Origin: Thermoprotei archaeon
GTDB lineage: Archaea > Thermoproteota > Thermoprotei > Thermoproteales > B15-G16
Length of the DNA: 64,000 nt
Assembly (NCBI GenBank): GCA_003649205.1
Contig: QMRC01000005.1
Span: 1-64,000, forward strand
Direction of reading: 5' to 3'
In this document: positions 41,496-51,259 of the stretch, piece after piece
Numbering within the stretch: the first letter of the stretch is position 1
Layout: each line of letters begins with the position of its first letter
Made by a program: the position numbers and the translations under genes
The notes under the pieces: model-generated
What the model was told of the DNA's origin: nothing
Database searches by the model: none
The model's input: the letters and a program-made list of their open reading frames with translations, nothing else

Positions 41496-42434
41496 CTACT
41501 TAATCAGTTCTGGGTACCTCCATACGCTATCTGCTGCTACTGTTGCCACTATCTTACCTGGACCAAGTTCCTTAGCTATTTCAAGTGCTACGTAGATGTT
41601 TGCTCCAGTCGATGGTCCTGCTAAGATACCTTCCTCCCTAATAACCTTCCTTATTGTATCTATAGCAACCTCCTGACTAACCTCAATTACTCTATCAATG
41701 ATGTGTCTATTGTTGTTGAAGAGTGGTGGTACTAGGGATTCAGCAAGACCCTCAATGTGTTCACCTAATCTACCACCTACAACAGGTGAACCCTTAGGGA
41801 CTATAGCTACCAGAAGTACATCACCCTTCCTCTCCCGTAAGTACTTACCAACACCAATGATTGTACCACCAGTACCAACACCCATAACAAAAGCATCAAC
41901 TCTACCACCTAGCTGCTTCCATAGCTCTGGTCCTGTTGTCTCGTAGTGTGCTCTCATGTTTGCTACGTTACTGTACTGATCGAGGAAAACACCACCTAGT
42001 TCCTCAGCTAGTTTCCTAGCTACGTTCCTACAGTTCTGTGGATGGTCTTGAGGTACATTAGGGGTCTCAACTAGCTCTGCACCTAGTGCTCTTAGTAGTG
42101 CTTTCTTGCTCTCAGCTGTGTTCTCAGGCACAACAATGATACACCTTAACCCAAGTACCTTACATACCCAAGCAATTGAGATTCCTGTATTTCCACTAGA
42201 TGCCTCTATTACAGGAGTGTTCTCCTTAATCAACCCCCTCTCTACAGCGTCCTTAATCATGTAGAGAGCAATTCTATCCTTGTGGCTTCCTGTTGGATTT
42301 AGGTACTCTAACTTAACGTATACACGGGCCATCTTACTTGGATCAACGAGTTTCCTCAATTCAATTACTGGTGTGTTTCCAATTATGTTACTTAGTTCAC
42401 GTAATCTCTCGTAGAGGGTTCCTCTACTTGACAC
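41496..42434 (-). CDS. PLP-dependent cysteine synthase-like enzyme
   Basis: This 312-residue beta-substituting PLP enzyme has lysine Schiff-base Lys52 in LNPTGSHKDRI, PLP-phosphate-binding loop SSGNTG (79-84), GVGTGGTIIGVGKYL and LAGPSTGAN. The family includes O-acetylserine and O-phosphoserine sulfhydrylases and cystathionine beta-synthase cores. In archaea O-phosphoserine is a common substrate. No serine acetyltransferase lies nearby. Confidence 0.85.
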   Translation of the reverse strand: MSSRGTLYERLRELSNIIGNTPVIELRKLVDPSKMARVYVKLEYLNPTGSHKDRIALYMIKDAVERGLIKENTPVIEASSGNTGISIAWVCKVLGLRCIIVVPENTAESKKALLRALGAELVETPNVPQDHPQNCRNVARKLAEELGGVFLDQYSNVANMRAHYETTGPELWKQLGGRVDAFVMGVGTGGTIIGVGKYLRERKGDVLLVAIVPKGSPVVGGRLGEHIEGLAESLVPPLFNNNRHIIDRVIEVSQEVAIDTIRKVIREEGILAGPSTGANIYVALEIAKELGPGKIVATVAADSVWRYPELIK

Positions 42435-42559
42435 AAGTTCATCACCTACCGTTGTGACCTCGTTGATCGAATATATTACTTCACCAGGTTACTAAGTTCC
42501 TCTCCAGGAGAAAATGTATAAGGTACTATTGAGGGGAGTAATACTGGTGAAGTCAATAC

Positions 42560-42856
42560 ATGGTTGAGAAGTTTAAACGAGTTCTCTCATCAATAAGAGA
42601 AGTTGTGTCTGGTGTCTTTAGTGGTTTTGCTGAAGCTGGTGCTCTGGATGCTGTTGAGCTTGAGTGTAGTGAGTACGAGCATGTATTCCTCCTCCTACTC
42701 TTTGGCTCTCTCATAGGAATTCCCTCACCACCATTAACCCTAACTCTTAGGTTGTTACCACACATCGTTGATGAGTTGAGAGTACTTGAGCAGAGAAGTA
42801 GGAGAGCATCTGACATGATTGCTGATTTAGTATCCTCTCTGGGGCTTGAGCTATGA
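42560..42856 (+). CDS. small hypothetical protein coupled to ArsA-like ATPase
   Basis: This 98-residue protein has a hydrophobic central helix (EHVFLLLLFGSLIGIPSPPL) between charged helices. It overlaps the ArsA-like gene by 4 bp (ATGA). Such small proteins regularly precede the ATPase in Thermoproteota and may be a membrane-linked partner. No other motif is visible. Confidence 0.7.
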   Translation: MVEKFKRVLSSIREVVSGVFSGFAEAGALDAVELECSEYEHVFLLLLFGSLIGIPSPPLTLTLRLLPHIVDELRVLEQRSRRASDMIADLVSSLGLEL

Positions 42857-43803
42857 GCTTTAGATCAGTAATCGAACCAGGTAAGGAGAGACCCTGTACA
42901 CTGCTTATCTGTGGTAAAGGTGGTGTGGGTAAGACTACAGTAGCTGCTGCACTATCACTCTACCTAAGTAAGCAAGGTTACAAGGTTGCAACGATAAGTC
43001 TTGACCCTGCAAGACATCTAGGTTCTGTCTACGGAGTTAGGTTAAGTGAAGAACTCAAAGAAATTGAACGAAACCTATACGCTGCTGAGATCGATGTTGA
43101 GAAAGTGATTAGGAAACATCTAGAGAGCATAGTCAATACGATTAAGTCTACTTACAGGTACCTCACGGCGCTAAACCTAGATAGGTACATTGATGTTCTT
43201 CGTTACTCACCTGGTGTTGAGGAGGAGGCTATGATGGAGTACATGGCTAGCTTCATGAATAGGGAGGAATTTGATGTTATTATCTTCGATACACCACCAA
43301 CAGGTCTCACCATGAGGATACTTCTCCTACCCACAATCTACTTAACCTGGTTAGATAGGTTAATCGACATTAGGAGCAAGATCGTTGGCTATAGAGAAGC
43401 TATTGAGAGGTTGAGAGGAAGAAGAGTTGAGCTTAGAGACTCCATTTTGGAGGAGTTACTGAGGTTACGGGAGAGGATTACTAGTGTTAGGTCATGGTTG
43501 TCAAATCCAGAATCTACTAGATTAATATTTGTGGTTACCCCTGAGCTACTTCCTATAGATGAAGCTGTGAGGTGTAGGGAGGTCTTGAAGAGCGTTGGAA
43601 TTGAGGTAATGGGTGTTGTGGTGAATAAGGTCGTTCCTGAGAATTTACTCAGTAAGGTACCTCTATTTAAACAACAAAGAGAATGTCTCAATATCGTGAG
43701 AAAGTACTTTCAAAACATACCTATCGTCGAGGTACCTCTATTGGAGCGAGATATCAGGGGTTTTGAGATGCTGAGTGAATTTGTTAAGTACTTACTTAGT
43801 TAG
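42853..43803 (+). CDS. ArsA/Get3-like ATPase
   Basis: This 316-residue deviant P-loop ATPase has CGKGGVGKTTVAAAL (21-28 core), switch I-like SLDPARHLGSVYG, switch II-like FDTPPTGLTMRILLLP and a late helix with VVVNKVVPENLL. Archaeal members are linked to tail-anchored protein targeting or metalloid resistance. The arsenic-binding Cys triad of ArsA is not apparent, which favours a Get3-like role. Coupled to the small upstream gene. Confidence 0.87.
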   Translation: MSFRSVIEPGKERPCTLLICGKGGVGKTTVAAALSLYLSKQGYKVATISLDPARHLGSVYGVRLSEELKEIERNLYAAEIDVEKVIRKHLESIVNTIKSTYRYLTALNLDRYIDVLRYSPGVEEEAMMEYMASFMNREEFDVIIFDTPPTGLTMRILLLPTIYLTWLDRLIDIRSKIVGYREAIERLRGRRVELRDSILEELLRLRERITSVRSWLSNPESTRLIFVVTPELLPIDEAVRCREVLKSVGIEVMGVVVNKVVPENLLSKVPLFKQQRECLNIVRKYFQNIPIVEVPLLERDIRGFEMLSEFVKYLLS

Positions 43804-43841
43804 AAGAGAAAGGAGAAGGTATTTAGAGAGAAGGAAGGACT

Positions 43842-45539
43842 TTAGGATGATAACTTACGATACCTCCTTATTGATGCTATCACCTCACCTAGTAGTGCGA
43901 AGTTTAGCGCTAAGCTTATTCCAATTATAATTGCCGCACCAACAACTGATGGCGAAGCTATTCTCGGTGGTGCAAACCAACCTAGCCACCAGATTAGTGC
44001 TCCTGTTACTGTTATCCATAGGAAGAACGCTGGTACGAATGCTAGTAGTGATGGTCCTCTTGGTGCTCTCAGTACTCCATAAATCCACGTAGCTGTTGTT
44101 ATGAGTGCTAGTGAAGCTAGTAGCTGATTCATACCACCGAAAGCACCCCACAGCACCTTGTACGCTGGTACCCAGGCCTTTAGTGTAGGTTCGTAGATCT
44201 TTGGATAACCTAGTGCAAAGCTTAGTAGTGCAGCTATAAGTGATGCCACTACTCTATTCGCTAGCACCTTATATGCAGTAGCGTACTTCTTGATTGGCTC
44301 CATCAACTCAACCCATATATACCTCGCTAACCTTAGGTCAGTATCCAGTGTTGTTGTTACGAAAGATGTTAACCAAATACCTGCCCATAGAGTGCCAAAC
44401 GCTGCTGGTAGTCCAAGACCATACTGTAGCGCTAATCCGTAAGCCTTGAGGAATCCACCTAAACCTGCCTCAATTTTACCAGTTACCCAGAAAGCCGCCA
44501 TTGATGTGACAACTATTGTCGATAGGTAGCCTTCACTAAACATACCACCGTAACCAACGAGTAGTGCATCTAACTCATTAGCTAGCTGCTTCGATGATGT
44601 ACCTGATGAGACTAGTGAGTGGAAGCCAGATAGTGCACCACACGCGATGTACAGCGGTACGCATGGCCAGAATGGACCTCTCATTGGGTGTACCAGTGTC
44701 AGTACTGGTGCTTGTTCAATTGGTTTGAAACCTGCTATTAGTGCTGCTGTACCGAATATCAAACCAGTCCATAGGATTAACATCTGTATGAAGTCTCTTG
44801 GCTGTAGTAGGTACCAGACAGGTAACCAAGATGCGAGGAATGCGTATATCGTCATTACTATGATCCAGGTCTCGTATGGTAACTTCAGTGGTATGAAGTA
44901 TGCGTATATGACTATCGCCCACAGCAGTACGTATCCAATTATCGTCGTTGTCCTTATACTAAGACCTACCCTATAGAGTAGCATTCCAAGGAGTAGACCA
45001 AGTGGTATGAAGAGAATCTCCTGTGTTGCTGTTCCGGGTACATTGACGAATACTGTTGCACAGACACTTAGGAACGCAGCTGCAATTAGTATCAATGTGA
45101 AGTATATGTATATTGCGAAGATGTACCTAGCTCTCTTACTAATTATCTTCTCGGTAATATAGGCAATTGACATACCGTCGTATCTTACAGATGCCATTAA
45201 TGCTAGGTAGTCGTGTACTGCACCTATGAACACGTTACCGAACCAAATCCATATGAGGCAAGGCAACCATCCATAGACCATGGCTATTGCCGGACCTACG
45301 ATGGGTCCAGCACCTGCAATGCTAGCGAAGTGATGTCCGTATAGTACGTACTTGTTAGCTGGTACATAGTCGATACCATCAAACCTAGTCCATGCAGGTG
45401 TCAATCTTGTTGGATCAGCTCTGACAACTCTTCTCTCCAATAACTTTCTCCCATAGAGTACGTAGCAGACTACATAGATTATGATGGCAAGGATTACGAG
45501 GAGAGCAGAGTTAACTATAGTGAATCCCACATACCTCAC
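43842..45539 (-). CDS. cstA: carbon starvation protein CstA-type peptide/pyruvate transporter
   Basis: This 565-residue membrane protein matches CstA: HHFASIAGAGPIVGPAIAMVYGWLP, VFIGAVHDYLALMASVRYDG and IACGALSGFHSLVSSGTSSKQL. About 15 hydrophobic helices are visible. In bacteria CstA carries peptides or pyruvate. The start overlaps the small upstream gene by 4 bp. Confidence 0.93.
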   Translation of the reverse strand: MRYVGFTIVNSALLVILAIIIYVVCYVLYGRKLLERRVVRADPTRLTPAWTRFDGIDYVPANKYVLYGHHFASIAGAGPIVGPAIAMVYGWLPCLIWIWFGNVFIGAVHDYLALMASVRYDGMSIAYITEKIISKRARYIFAIYIYFTLILIAAAFLSVCATVFVNVPGTATQEILFIPLGLLLGMLLYRVGLSIRTTTIIGYVLLWAIVIYAYFIPLKLPYETWIIVMTIYAFLASWLPVWYLLQPRDFIQMLILWTGLIFGTAALIAGFKPIEQAPVLTLVHPMRGPFWPCVPLYIACGALSGFHSLVSSGTSSKQLANELDALLVGYGGMFSEGYLSTIVVTSMAAFWVTGKIEAGLGGFLKAYGLALQYGLGLPAAFGTLWAGIWLTSFVTTTLDTDLRLARYIWVELMEPIKKYATAYKVLANRVVASLIAALLSFALGYPKIYEPTLKAWVPAYKVLWGAFGGMNQLLASLALITTATWIYGVLRAPRGPSLLAFVPAFFLWITVTGALIWWLGWFAPPRIASPSVVGAAIIIGISLALNFALLGEVIASIRRYRKLSS

Positions 45540-45793
45540 CTCTCAGCTCTCTTTAACCTAGCTACTTCAGCTCTAACCCTCTCGAGAACGGTCCTAGGTA
45601 CTTCTCCGTACCAAAGCCAAGGACCAATCATTACGCAAAGCCACCCTATGGTAGCTACGTATGCTGTAGCACTGACTATTGAACCTGTTAACCCACCAAT
45701 AGCAATTGCATATGCAACGAGAATTGCTCCGATTATGGTAAGTGCCATGCCGAAGTATCTCCTACCTCTCTCTACCTGGGTGACTGTAGTCAA
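45536..45793 (-). CDS. small two-helix membrane protein upstream of CstA
   Basis: This 85-residue protein has a short cytosolic start, two membrane helices (ALTIIGAILVAYAIAIGGL and AYVATIGWLCVMIGPWLWYG) and a charged tail (LERVRAEVARLKRAER). It overlaps the cstA start by 4 bp. It is probably an accessory subunit of the transporter. Confidence 0.7.
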   Translation of the reverse strand: MTTVTQVERGRRYFGMALTIIGAILVAYAIAIGGLTGSIVSATAYVATIGWLCVMIGPWLWYGEVPRTVLERVRAEVARLKRAER

Positions 45794-45884
45794 GTATACC
45801 CCTCGGTAAGTGTCTCAACGCTAATTTTTATCTATTTTCAATTTCTGAAAAGACTGTAGTTGTAGGTATACGTGGTGTTGCATC

Positions 45885-46538
45885 ATGATTGAGGGCTTAA
45901 TGTTGTTGGTTGTTGCTGTCGTTGCTGTAGCTACTGTTGTTGTGTATTTTCGTGGTAGGAGGATCAATCTAGTATTGATGAGGGATTTCATTGTTAAGAT
46001 GGAGAATTTATTTGAACCAAGTGATAAGGAGTATGTTCTGCTTGGTTACTTAGTTGGTTTCAAAGCGAAGTTCAAGGTCATGAGGTGGAACATCTCTGAT
46101 ATTACTTGGATGCTAACTCTTCTGCCGAGACAGAGCTTACTATACTACCCCATATCTAAGCTCACCTCTAAATTTGATAGACTCTACATATCTGCTCGCT
46201 TAGTTTTCGGTCCTAGAGCTACTGTTCACTTAATTAGTAGTGATGTGTATCGTAAGGTTATTCACCAGATTAAGGAAGCCTCGTACCTTAGTCACGTGAC
46301 CACCACTATTGGTGGTAAGGTGTTTCACGTGCTGTATGATGATGCTAGGTTTAGGGATGAGGTGCTAGACGTTATTGAGAGGTGTTTTGGTGGTGATTTG
46401 AGGTATTTGAAGCATCTTGCTGTGAATAGGGAGTACAGGAATATCTATGTGTTCTCTGAAGCTAGGCTTGAGGTCTTGGGTGCTGTCGCTGACTTCATTA
46501 AGGTTCTTGCATCTTCTCTAGTTCCGAGAGGTGTGTGA
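45885..46538 (+). CDS. hypothetical protein with N-terminal membrane anchor
   Basis: This 217-residue protein has an N-terminal helix (LMLLVVAVVAVATVVVYF) followed by Arg-rich RGRRIN and a mixed alpha/beta soluble domain of unknown fold. That topology leaves the domain cytosolic. A C/D sRNA on the opposite strand begins 3 bp after its stop codon. Confidence 0.6.
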   Translation: MIEGLMLLVVAVVAVATVVVYFRGRRINLVLMRDFIVKMENLFEPSDKEYVLLGYLVGFKAKFKVMRWNISDITWMLTLLPRQSLLYYPISKLTSKFDRLYISARLVFGPRATVHLISSDVYRKVIHQIKEASYLSHVTTTIGGKVFHVLYDDARFRDEVLDVIERCFGGDLRYLKHLAVNREYRNIYVFSEARLEVLGAVADFIKVLASSLVPRGV

Positions 46539-46540
46539 TT

Positions 46541-46589
46541 TCAGTTTCGGGGACTTAATCATCGGTCATCCAGTATGCCCCTTCATCAC
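46541..46589 (-). ncRNA. C/D box guide sRNA (probable)
   Basis: Minus strand: box C GTGATGA (46583-46589), D' CTGG (46570-46573, variant), C' CCGATGA (46559-46565) and box D CTGA (46541-46544). The D guide is TTAAGTCCCCGAAA. The first guide interval is short (9 nt). The order and size (49 nt) fit a C/D sRNA. Confidence 0.5.
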
Positions 46590-46641
46590 CGCTGTGAGGT
46601 TTATATGCCGTCTCTATTATGCTTTTTCGTTGGTGTTGTGT

Positions 46642-47007
46642 ATGAGTGTTGAGAAGCTACTGTGGAAGTTTGTTCGTTGTTGTGTCAATAGAGCTTTTGC
46701 AAATATTGATCTCAAGAGGTTGGAAGGTGATGAGAGGTTCACGTTTGAGAATCTACTTGATGAGTTGAGGAGTAGTGAGCAGAATTGGAGGAGTATTACT
46801 GATTTCATAAACTTCGTGACTAAGGACTTTGAGAGCATATACATCAGGTACAGAGATAAGTTCAGGGACCCTAAGATCATTGATGAATTCTTCCTCAATA
46901 TCATTAGGTTTTTGCTGGAGTTAGATGAGGTGAAGTACTTACCTGACTTAGTACATAGTGTTCGTGTACTTGAGAACAAGATAAGGGAGAACTTAGAAAA
47001 GTACTGA
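46642..47007 (+). CDS. small helical hypothetical protein
   Basis: This 121-residue helical, charged protein starts at ATG 46642 (MSVEKLLWKF), about 35 bp after the TATA box TTTATAT (46602-46608). An upstream in-frame extension to 46531 would overlap the sRNA and is disfavoured. The M42 peptidase follows 25 bp later on the same strand. No family is recognised. Confidence 0.6.
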   Translation: MSVEKLLWKFVRCCVNRAFANIDLKRLEGDERFTFENLLDELRSSEQNWRSITDFINFVTKDFESIYIRYRDKFRDPKIIDEFFLNIIRFLLELDEVKYLPDLVHSVRVLENKIRENLEKY

Positions 47008-47032
47008 GGTACGTGATTTACGGGGGATTATC

Positions 47033-48151
47033 ATGAGTGAGGACTTCAACTACATGGTTGATGCTCTCAAGATGTTGGCTGAGGCATTTGGCCCTTCAGG
47101 TCACGAGGATGAAGTTCGTGAACTGGTTGTAGCTGAGTTGAAGAAGTTCTGTAGTAAGGTGCTTATCGATACTTGGGGTAATGTAATTGCTGTGAGGTAT
47201 GGTAGGAGGGAAGACCTTAAGTTGATGATTGCGGCTCACATGGATGAGATTGCACTAATGGTCAAAGCCATAGAGAAGAATGGCTTTATTCGATTTACTG
47301 GTATTGGTGGTTGGAGTGATAGAGTTCTTCCTGGTCAACGTGTTGTAATTAGGACTAGAGATGGTAGGAAGATCTATGGTGTTATTGGTGCGAAGCCTCC
47401 TCACGTAATGACACCTGAGGAGGAGGAGAAGAAGGTTATTGAGATGAAGGATCTATTCATTGATGTTGGTGCGTCGAGTGCTGAGGAGGTTAGGAAGTTA
47501 GGTATTGAGATTGGTTGTGTAGCTGTGATGGATAGGGACTTCAAGGTACTCGGTAATGGTAAGGTAGCTACCTGTAAGGCATTCGATGATCGTGTTGGTG
47601 TTGCAGTTATGTTGACGGCAGCTAGGTTGCTCAAGAATGTAGATACTGAGGTGTCGATATACTTCGTAGCTACGGTACAGGAGGAGGTTGGTCTTAGAGG
47701 TGCTATGGTATCTGCGTACAGGATTGAACCGAATATCGGTATTGCAATTGACGTTACTGTAGCTGGTGATGTACCTGGAGCACCTGAATCAGAATTCGTT
47801 GTGAGGTTGGGGAGGGGACCTGCTATAAAGGTTATGGATAGAGCTAGATTAGCTCCACTAGGTCTAATAGCCCATCCCAAGGTTAAGGACTTCCTGATTA
47901 AGGTAGCTGAGGAGGAGAAGATACCTTACCAGCTAGAGGTACTTGTTGGAGGTACCACGGATGCTGCAGCAATAGCCTTCACCAGAGGAGGTGTTCCAGC
48001 TGGTGTAGTATCTATACCGACACGCTACGTCCATAGTCCAGTAGAGGTTATCTCACTCGAAGATGCATTCAACGCCGCTAAATTGGTAGCAGCTGCAGCG
48101 AGGAGAGTAGATGAGTCGCTAGTACGTGAGGTATCTCTAAGGGAAGTATAG
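47033..48151 (+). CDS. M42-family aminopeptidase (TET type)
   Basis: This 372-residue dimetal peptidase has metal ligands His69 and Asp71 in AAHMDEIAL, Asp in KAFDDRVGV, Glu pair in VQEEVGLRG, Asp in AIDVTVAGD and His in RYVHSPVE. It fits the self-compartmentalising TET aminopeptidases, which finish peptides released by the proteasome. All ligands are present. Confidence 0.92.
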   Translation: MSEDFNYMVDALKMLAEAFGPSGHEDEVRELVVAELKKFCSKVLIDTWGNVIAVRYGRREDLKLMIAAHMDEIALMVKAIEKNGFIRFTGIGGWSDRVLPGQRVVIRTRDGRKIYGVIGAKPPHVMTPEEEEKKVIEMKDLFIDVGASSAEEVRKLGIEIGCVAVMDRDFKVLGNGKVATCKAFDDRVGVAVMLTAARLLKNVDTEVSIYFVATVQEEVGLRGAMVSAYRIEPNIGIAIDVTVAGDVPGAPESEFVVRLGRGPAIKVMDRARLAPLGLIAHPKVKDFLIKVAEEEKIPYQLEVLVGGTTDAAAIAFTRGGVPAGVVSIPTRYVHSPVEVISLEDAFNAAKLVAAAARRVDESLVREVSLREV

Positions 48152-48198
48152 CTCAGTTCCTCCTCAATGTCTTTTACTTCATGAATTACTTTATGAGA

Positions 48199-48233
48199 CC
48201 CCAATAATGCAACGTGAAACACGTTGTATGGGG
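48199..48233 (+). promoter_or_regulatory. hairpin over the ribosome binding site of the XPD-like gene
   Basis: ATGCAACGTG (48207-48216) pairs with CACGTTGTAT (48220-48229), one pair G-U, closing a three-base loop. CCCC (48199-48202) pairs with GGGG (48230-48233) across a 4-nt bulge. GGGG is the only purine-rich site ahead of the TTG start at 48240, so the fold would hide it. It could be a translational switch, or part of a terminator for the peptidase gene. Confidence 0.5.
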
Positions 48234-48239
48234 TACTAG

Positions 48240-49964
48240 TTGAGCAGATATCTAGTACAGGAAACCGTACTTAGGGAGCTACTCAGTAGCGATGCTAAGG
48301 TCATTACTTTGCGCGCATATCCGGGCTTTGGTAAGACCTACCTAGCTCTTAGGTTAGCTAGGGAGGAGTACCGTAGAGGATCTAAAAAGGTCTTACTAGT
48401 CACGAAGACACATGCTGAGATTGAGCACATAGTGTCTCTTGCCGAAGCTCAGGACCTGAGAGAGCTTATACCTCTTCGTGGTAGGAGTGTTCTCTGTCCA
48501 TACGCTAGTGAGTTCTGTACAGCGACTACGTGTATGGTATTGAGGACTAGAGCAGTATGTAGACTACGTCTAGCGGTAGACCTTGATACTATGAGTTCAC
48601 TAGACGTGTGCTCTATACCTAAGAAGCTTAATCAGTACGTGCGGTATTGTTGCGAGCTTGGTGTGTGTCCGTATGAGCTTCAGTGGGTGGTGTCGGATAA
48701 GGTACCTATCATAGTCTGTACCTACTCAACACTCGTAAATCCTGAGTCTTGGGGCTTGATTGTGAAGTTGCTTGAGAGATCCAGACCTGTTACCATTATC
48801 ATGGACGAAGCTCACAACGTACTTCTAGCTGAGTCCAGTACTCAACTAAATGCAGATGCGTTGGAGCACGAGATAAGAGGTAAATTACCGTTAAATCCAG
48901 CAATTAAAGATAGCTTGCTCAAGCTAACTTACTACCTCAAGAGAGGTGACCTAGGTAAAGCCATATCGCTTATACAGCTCTCCCCTTCAAAGCTAAGGAG
49001 GGAGGTTCAGAAGATAGCTGCTCTTACGAGTCTTAGGCAATTACCGAACCTACTCTCAATACTCGATGATTTATTTGCAGCACCTAGCTATGCTTGCGTA
49101 CTCGTATCCGGTAGCAGAGTTCAGGTAGTTGTACCGAAGGTACATGTCCTCCTAAAGGTGCTTCAACTCTGCGATAAGGTGTATCTGCTCTCTGCCTCAT
49201 TACCTATGTTTGCTCTCAATTTTATTGGTCAGGTACTTGGTTCTCAGGTAAAGGTAGTTGATGTAGATGCTCCTCTAGAGAGTATTCGTGGTTTAAAGTT
49301 GGTCTGCGTTAGAGGTGTAACAACGAAGTTTAGTAGAAGATTTAGTGAGAAGACTATTGAGGTGTTAACGAAGATCTTGGTCACATCCATAAACTCGTCA
49401 TCTAGTGTTGGTGGGAGAGTTATCTTCTTCTGTAGTTTCGACTTAATGAACTATCTAGTACGTAGGGGTTTGAAGCAGATACTCGATGCAGATACGATAG
49501 TTGAGGATGATCCTAATCTAGATACTAGGGAACGAGTTTCGTTGATAGAGGAGTTCAGGGATAGGGCTCGAAGGGAGAAAGCAGTCTTACTAACGTCAAT
49601 TCACTCCATTTTAAGTGAAGGAGTCGACTTTAGAGGTCTCGAATTAGTAGAGGCTATTCTAGTAGGCTTCCCCTTTTCACATCACGTAGATGTACTGAGA
49701 AGAAGGGTAAAGTACTTCAAGGACCTTGGTGCTAGTAGACCTGTACTACTAGCTCTCCTCCTACCAGCAATAGCGGCTACGGTGCAGGCTATTGGGAGGC
49801 TTATGAGGGACACTGAGAGAATTAAGAAGTTGGGGATTCTCGTGGATGAGCGATTTTACTCATATAGGAAACTACTACCGAAGTGGATTAGGAAGAAGTT
49901 GGTGTTCATGCCGCCATCGCCAAGTAAGCTAGCTCACGTAGTATTCTGGACCATAGGTCCCTAG
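48240..49964 (+). CDS. XPD/Rad3-like DNA helicase
   Basis: This 574-residue superfamily 2 helicase has Walker A YPGFGKT (27-33), several Cys (86, 93, 98, 107, 124, 137, 138, 143) where XPD holds its 4Fe-4S cluster, DEAH (189-192), LLSASLP (motif III), EGVDFRG (V) and QAIGRLMRDT (VI). The TTG start is forced by an in-frame stop just upstream. It is 11 bp from a HerA-type ATPase and part of a three-gene operon. Length and Fe-S region suggest a diverged XPD paralogue rather than the canonical repair helicase. Confidence 0.87.
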   Translation: MSRYLVQETVLRELLSSDAKVITLRAYPGFGKTYLALRLAREEYRRGSKKVLLVTKTHAEIEHIVSLAEAQDLRELIPLRGRSVLCPYASEFCTATTCMVLRTRAVCRLRLAVDLDTMSSLDVCSIPKKLNQYVRYCCELGVCPYELQWVVSDKVPIIVCTYSTLVNPESWGLIVKLLERSRPVTIIMDEAHNVLLAESSTQLNADALEHEIRGKLPLNPAIKDSLLKLTYYLKRGDLGKAISLIQLSPSKLRREVQKIAALTSLRQLPNLLSILDDLFAAPSYACVLVSGSRVQVVVPKVHVLLKVLQLCDKVYLLSASLPMFALNFIGQVLGSQVKVVDVDAPLESIRGLKLVCVRGVTTKFSRRFSEKTIEVLTKILVTSINSSSSVGGRVIFFCSFDLMNYLVRRGLKQILDADTIVEDDPNLDTRERVSLIEEFRDRARREKAVLLTSIHSILSEGVDFRGLELVEAILVGFPFSHHVDVLRRRVKYFKDLGASRPVLLALLLPAIAATVQAIGRLMRDTERIKKLGILVDERFYSYRKLLPKWIRKKLVFMPPSPSKLAHVVFWTIGP

Positions 49965-49975
49965 AGGTGGTGACT

Positions 49976-51259
49976 ATGAACATCAGAGTCGTAGTGGCCT
50001 TAAGCTACCTCGCTATCCTTCTGATCATACTGTATGGTGGTAGTGCTGGCATCAGCCTAGAGAATGTAGCTTCACTTCTCACTAGCTCACTAGCGCCAGT
50101 ACTAGTAACACTTGTGCTAACTACACTAGCTATTCCTGCACTCACCCTCACGGGTAGAGTACTGGGATTGGGTAAGAGAGTAAGTGTATTGCTGGGGTTT
50201 GCTGGTTTAAGACCATACTTTCTGAGCTTGATGAGACACATAATAGTCATTGGTGCTACGAGAACAGGTAAGACAACGACAGTTAAGAGGATTGTTAAGC
50301 AAGTTCGGAGTAAGTACAGAGGTTGTTTTGTACTGGTTTTGGATTGGCACGGTGAGTACAGTGATCTTGGTCTAAACTACGTGACACCAGAGGAATTAAG
50401 AATTGAGTTAGATAAAGTTCCTCTTGAGGTACTTGTTGAGGCATTGAGCACTGCCCTAGATCTCTCAGATGCATCTCTACTGTTGCTGTACAGAGCTCTG
50501 AAGAGGGTTGAGACGAGGAGTATAGACGACGTTATTAGAGCTGTTGAGATGTATGAAGTGACCTCGAGGGCAGAGATTGAGATGAAAGCAGCAATACTTA
50601 GAAGGCTTGAACTACTTAGGGACATACTCACGAGAACAAGTTCAAATGCTACATCTTTCACCAATGTACTCAGTACCTGTCAAGGGCTTGTACTCGATCT
50701 ATCAAATTTATCAACCCTTGAGGAGAAGAGAGTTTACTCAACGTTAATACTGACACTACTGTACTCGCACATCATTGAGCAGGGATTTACCTCAGATATT
50801 AGGTACCTAGTAGTTATTGAGGAGGCACAGAACTTACTACCTCAGAGAGGTGAAGGTGTTAAGAGATTCAGCGTGATAGAGCACTTAGTTCTCGAGACAG
50901 CTAAGTTCGGTTGCAGGTGTATTCTCGTCATGAATACATTACCACCACCACACATAGCTAGACACAGTACATTAATATTCACGCCAATGCACGTAGAGAT
51001 TTTAGAGCAATCTCCATTGAGGATATCGCAGGAACTCGTTAATTTGCTTCAAAGCCTTAAGGTTGGTGAAGTTCTAGTAGTTGATGTCTCAGGTTGTAGT
51101 AAGGTGAAGGTAATTAGTGAAGGTAGTGCTAGACCGTATAGGATTGTTGCTAGAAAATCCAGAGAAGTCTCTATGGAGGAGAAATACGAAGTCCATTCTC
51201 ATGAGGAGGTTAATACTGTTAGTGAGGTACCTAGTGAAGACATTGAGGTGGAGATCTAA
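49976..51259 (+). CDS. HerA/FtsK-like ATPase with N-terminal membrane helices
   Basis: This 427-residue protein starts at ATG 49976 with GAGGTGGTG ahead. Two N-terminal membrane helices (VALSYLAILLIILYGG; APVLVTLVLTTLAIPALTL) precede a HerA-type motor with Walker A GATRTGKTT (about 93-101), VLDWHGEY and Walker B LVVIEEAQNLLP. The membrane anchor is unusual for HerA and more like VirB4/TrwB-type DNA pumps. No NurA nuclease gene is next to it. It overlaps the next gene by one base. Confidence 0.85.
   Translation: MNIRVVVALSYLAILLIILYGGSAGISLENVASLLTSSLAPVLVTLVLTTLAIPALTLTGRVLGLGKRVSVLLGFAGLRPYFLSLMRHIIVIGATRTGKTTTVKRIVKQVRSKYRGCFVLVLDWHGEYSDLGLNYVTPEELRIELDKVPLEVLVEALSTALDLSDASLLLLYRALKRVETRSIDDVIRAVEMYEVTSRAEIEMKAAILRRLELLRDILTRTSSNATSFTNVLSTCQGLVLDLSNLSTLEEKRVYSTLILTLLYSHIIEQGFTSDIRYLVVIEEAQNLLPQRGEGVKRFSVIEHLVLETAKFGCRCILVMNTLPPPHIARHSTLIFTPMHVEILEQSPLRISQELVNLLQSLKVGEVLVVDVSGCSKVKVISEGSARPYRIVARKSREVSMEEKYEVHSHEEVNTVSEVPSEDIEVEI

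Noticed and set aside
48150..48239. Hairpin as simple transcription terminator of the M42 gene
   Set aside because: No T-run follows the stem; kept instead as a possible translational element.
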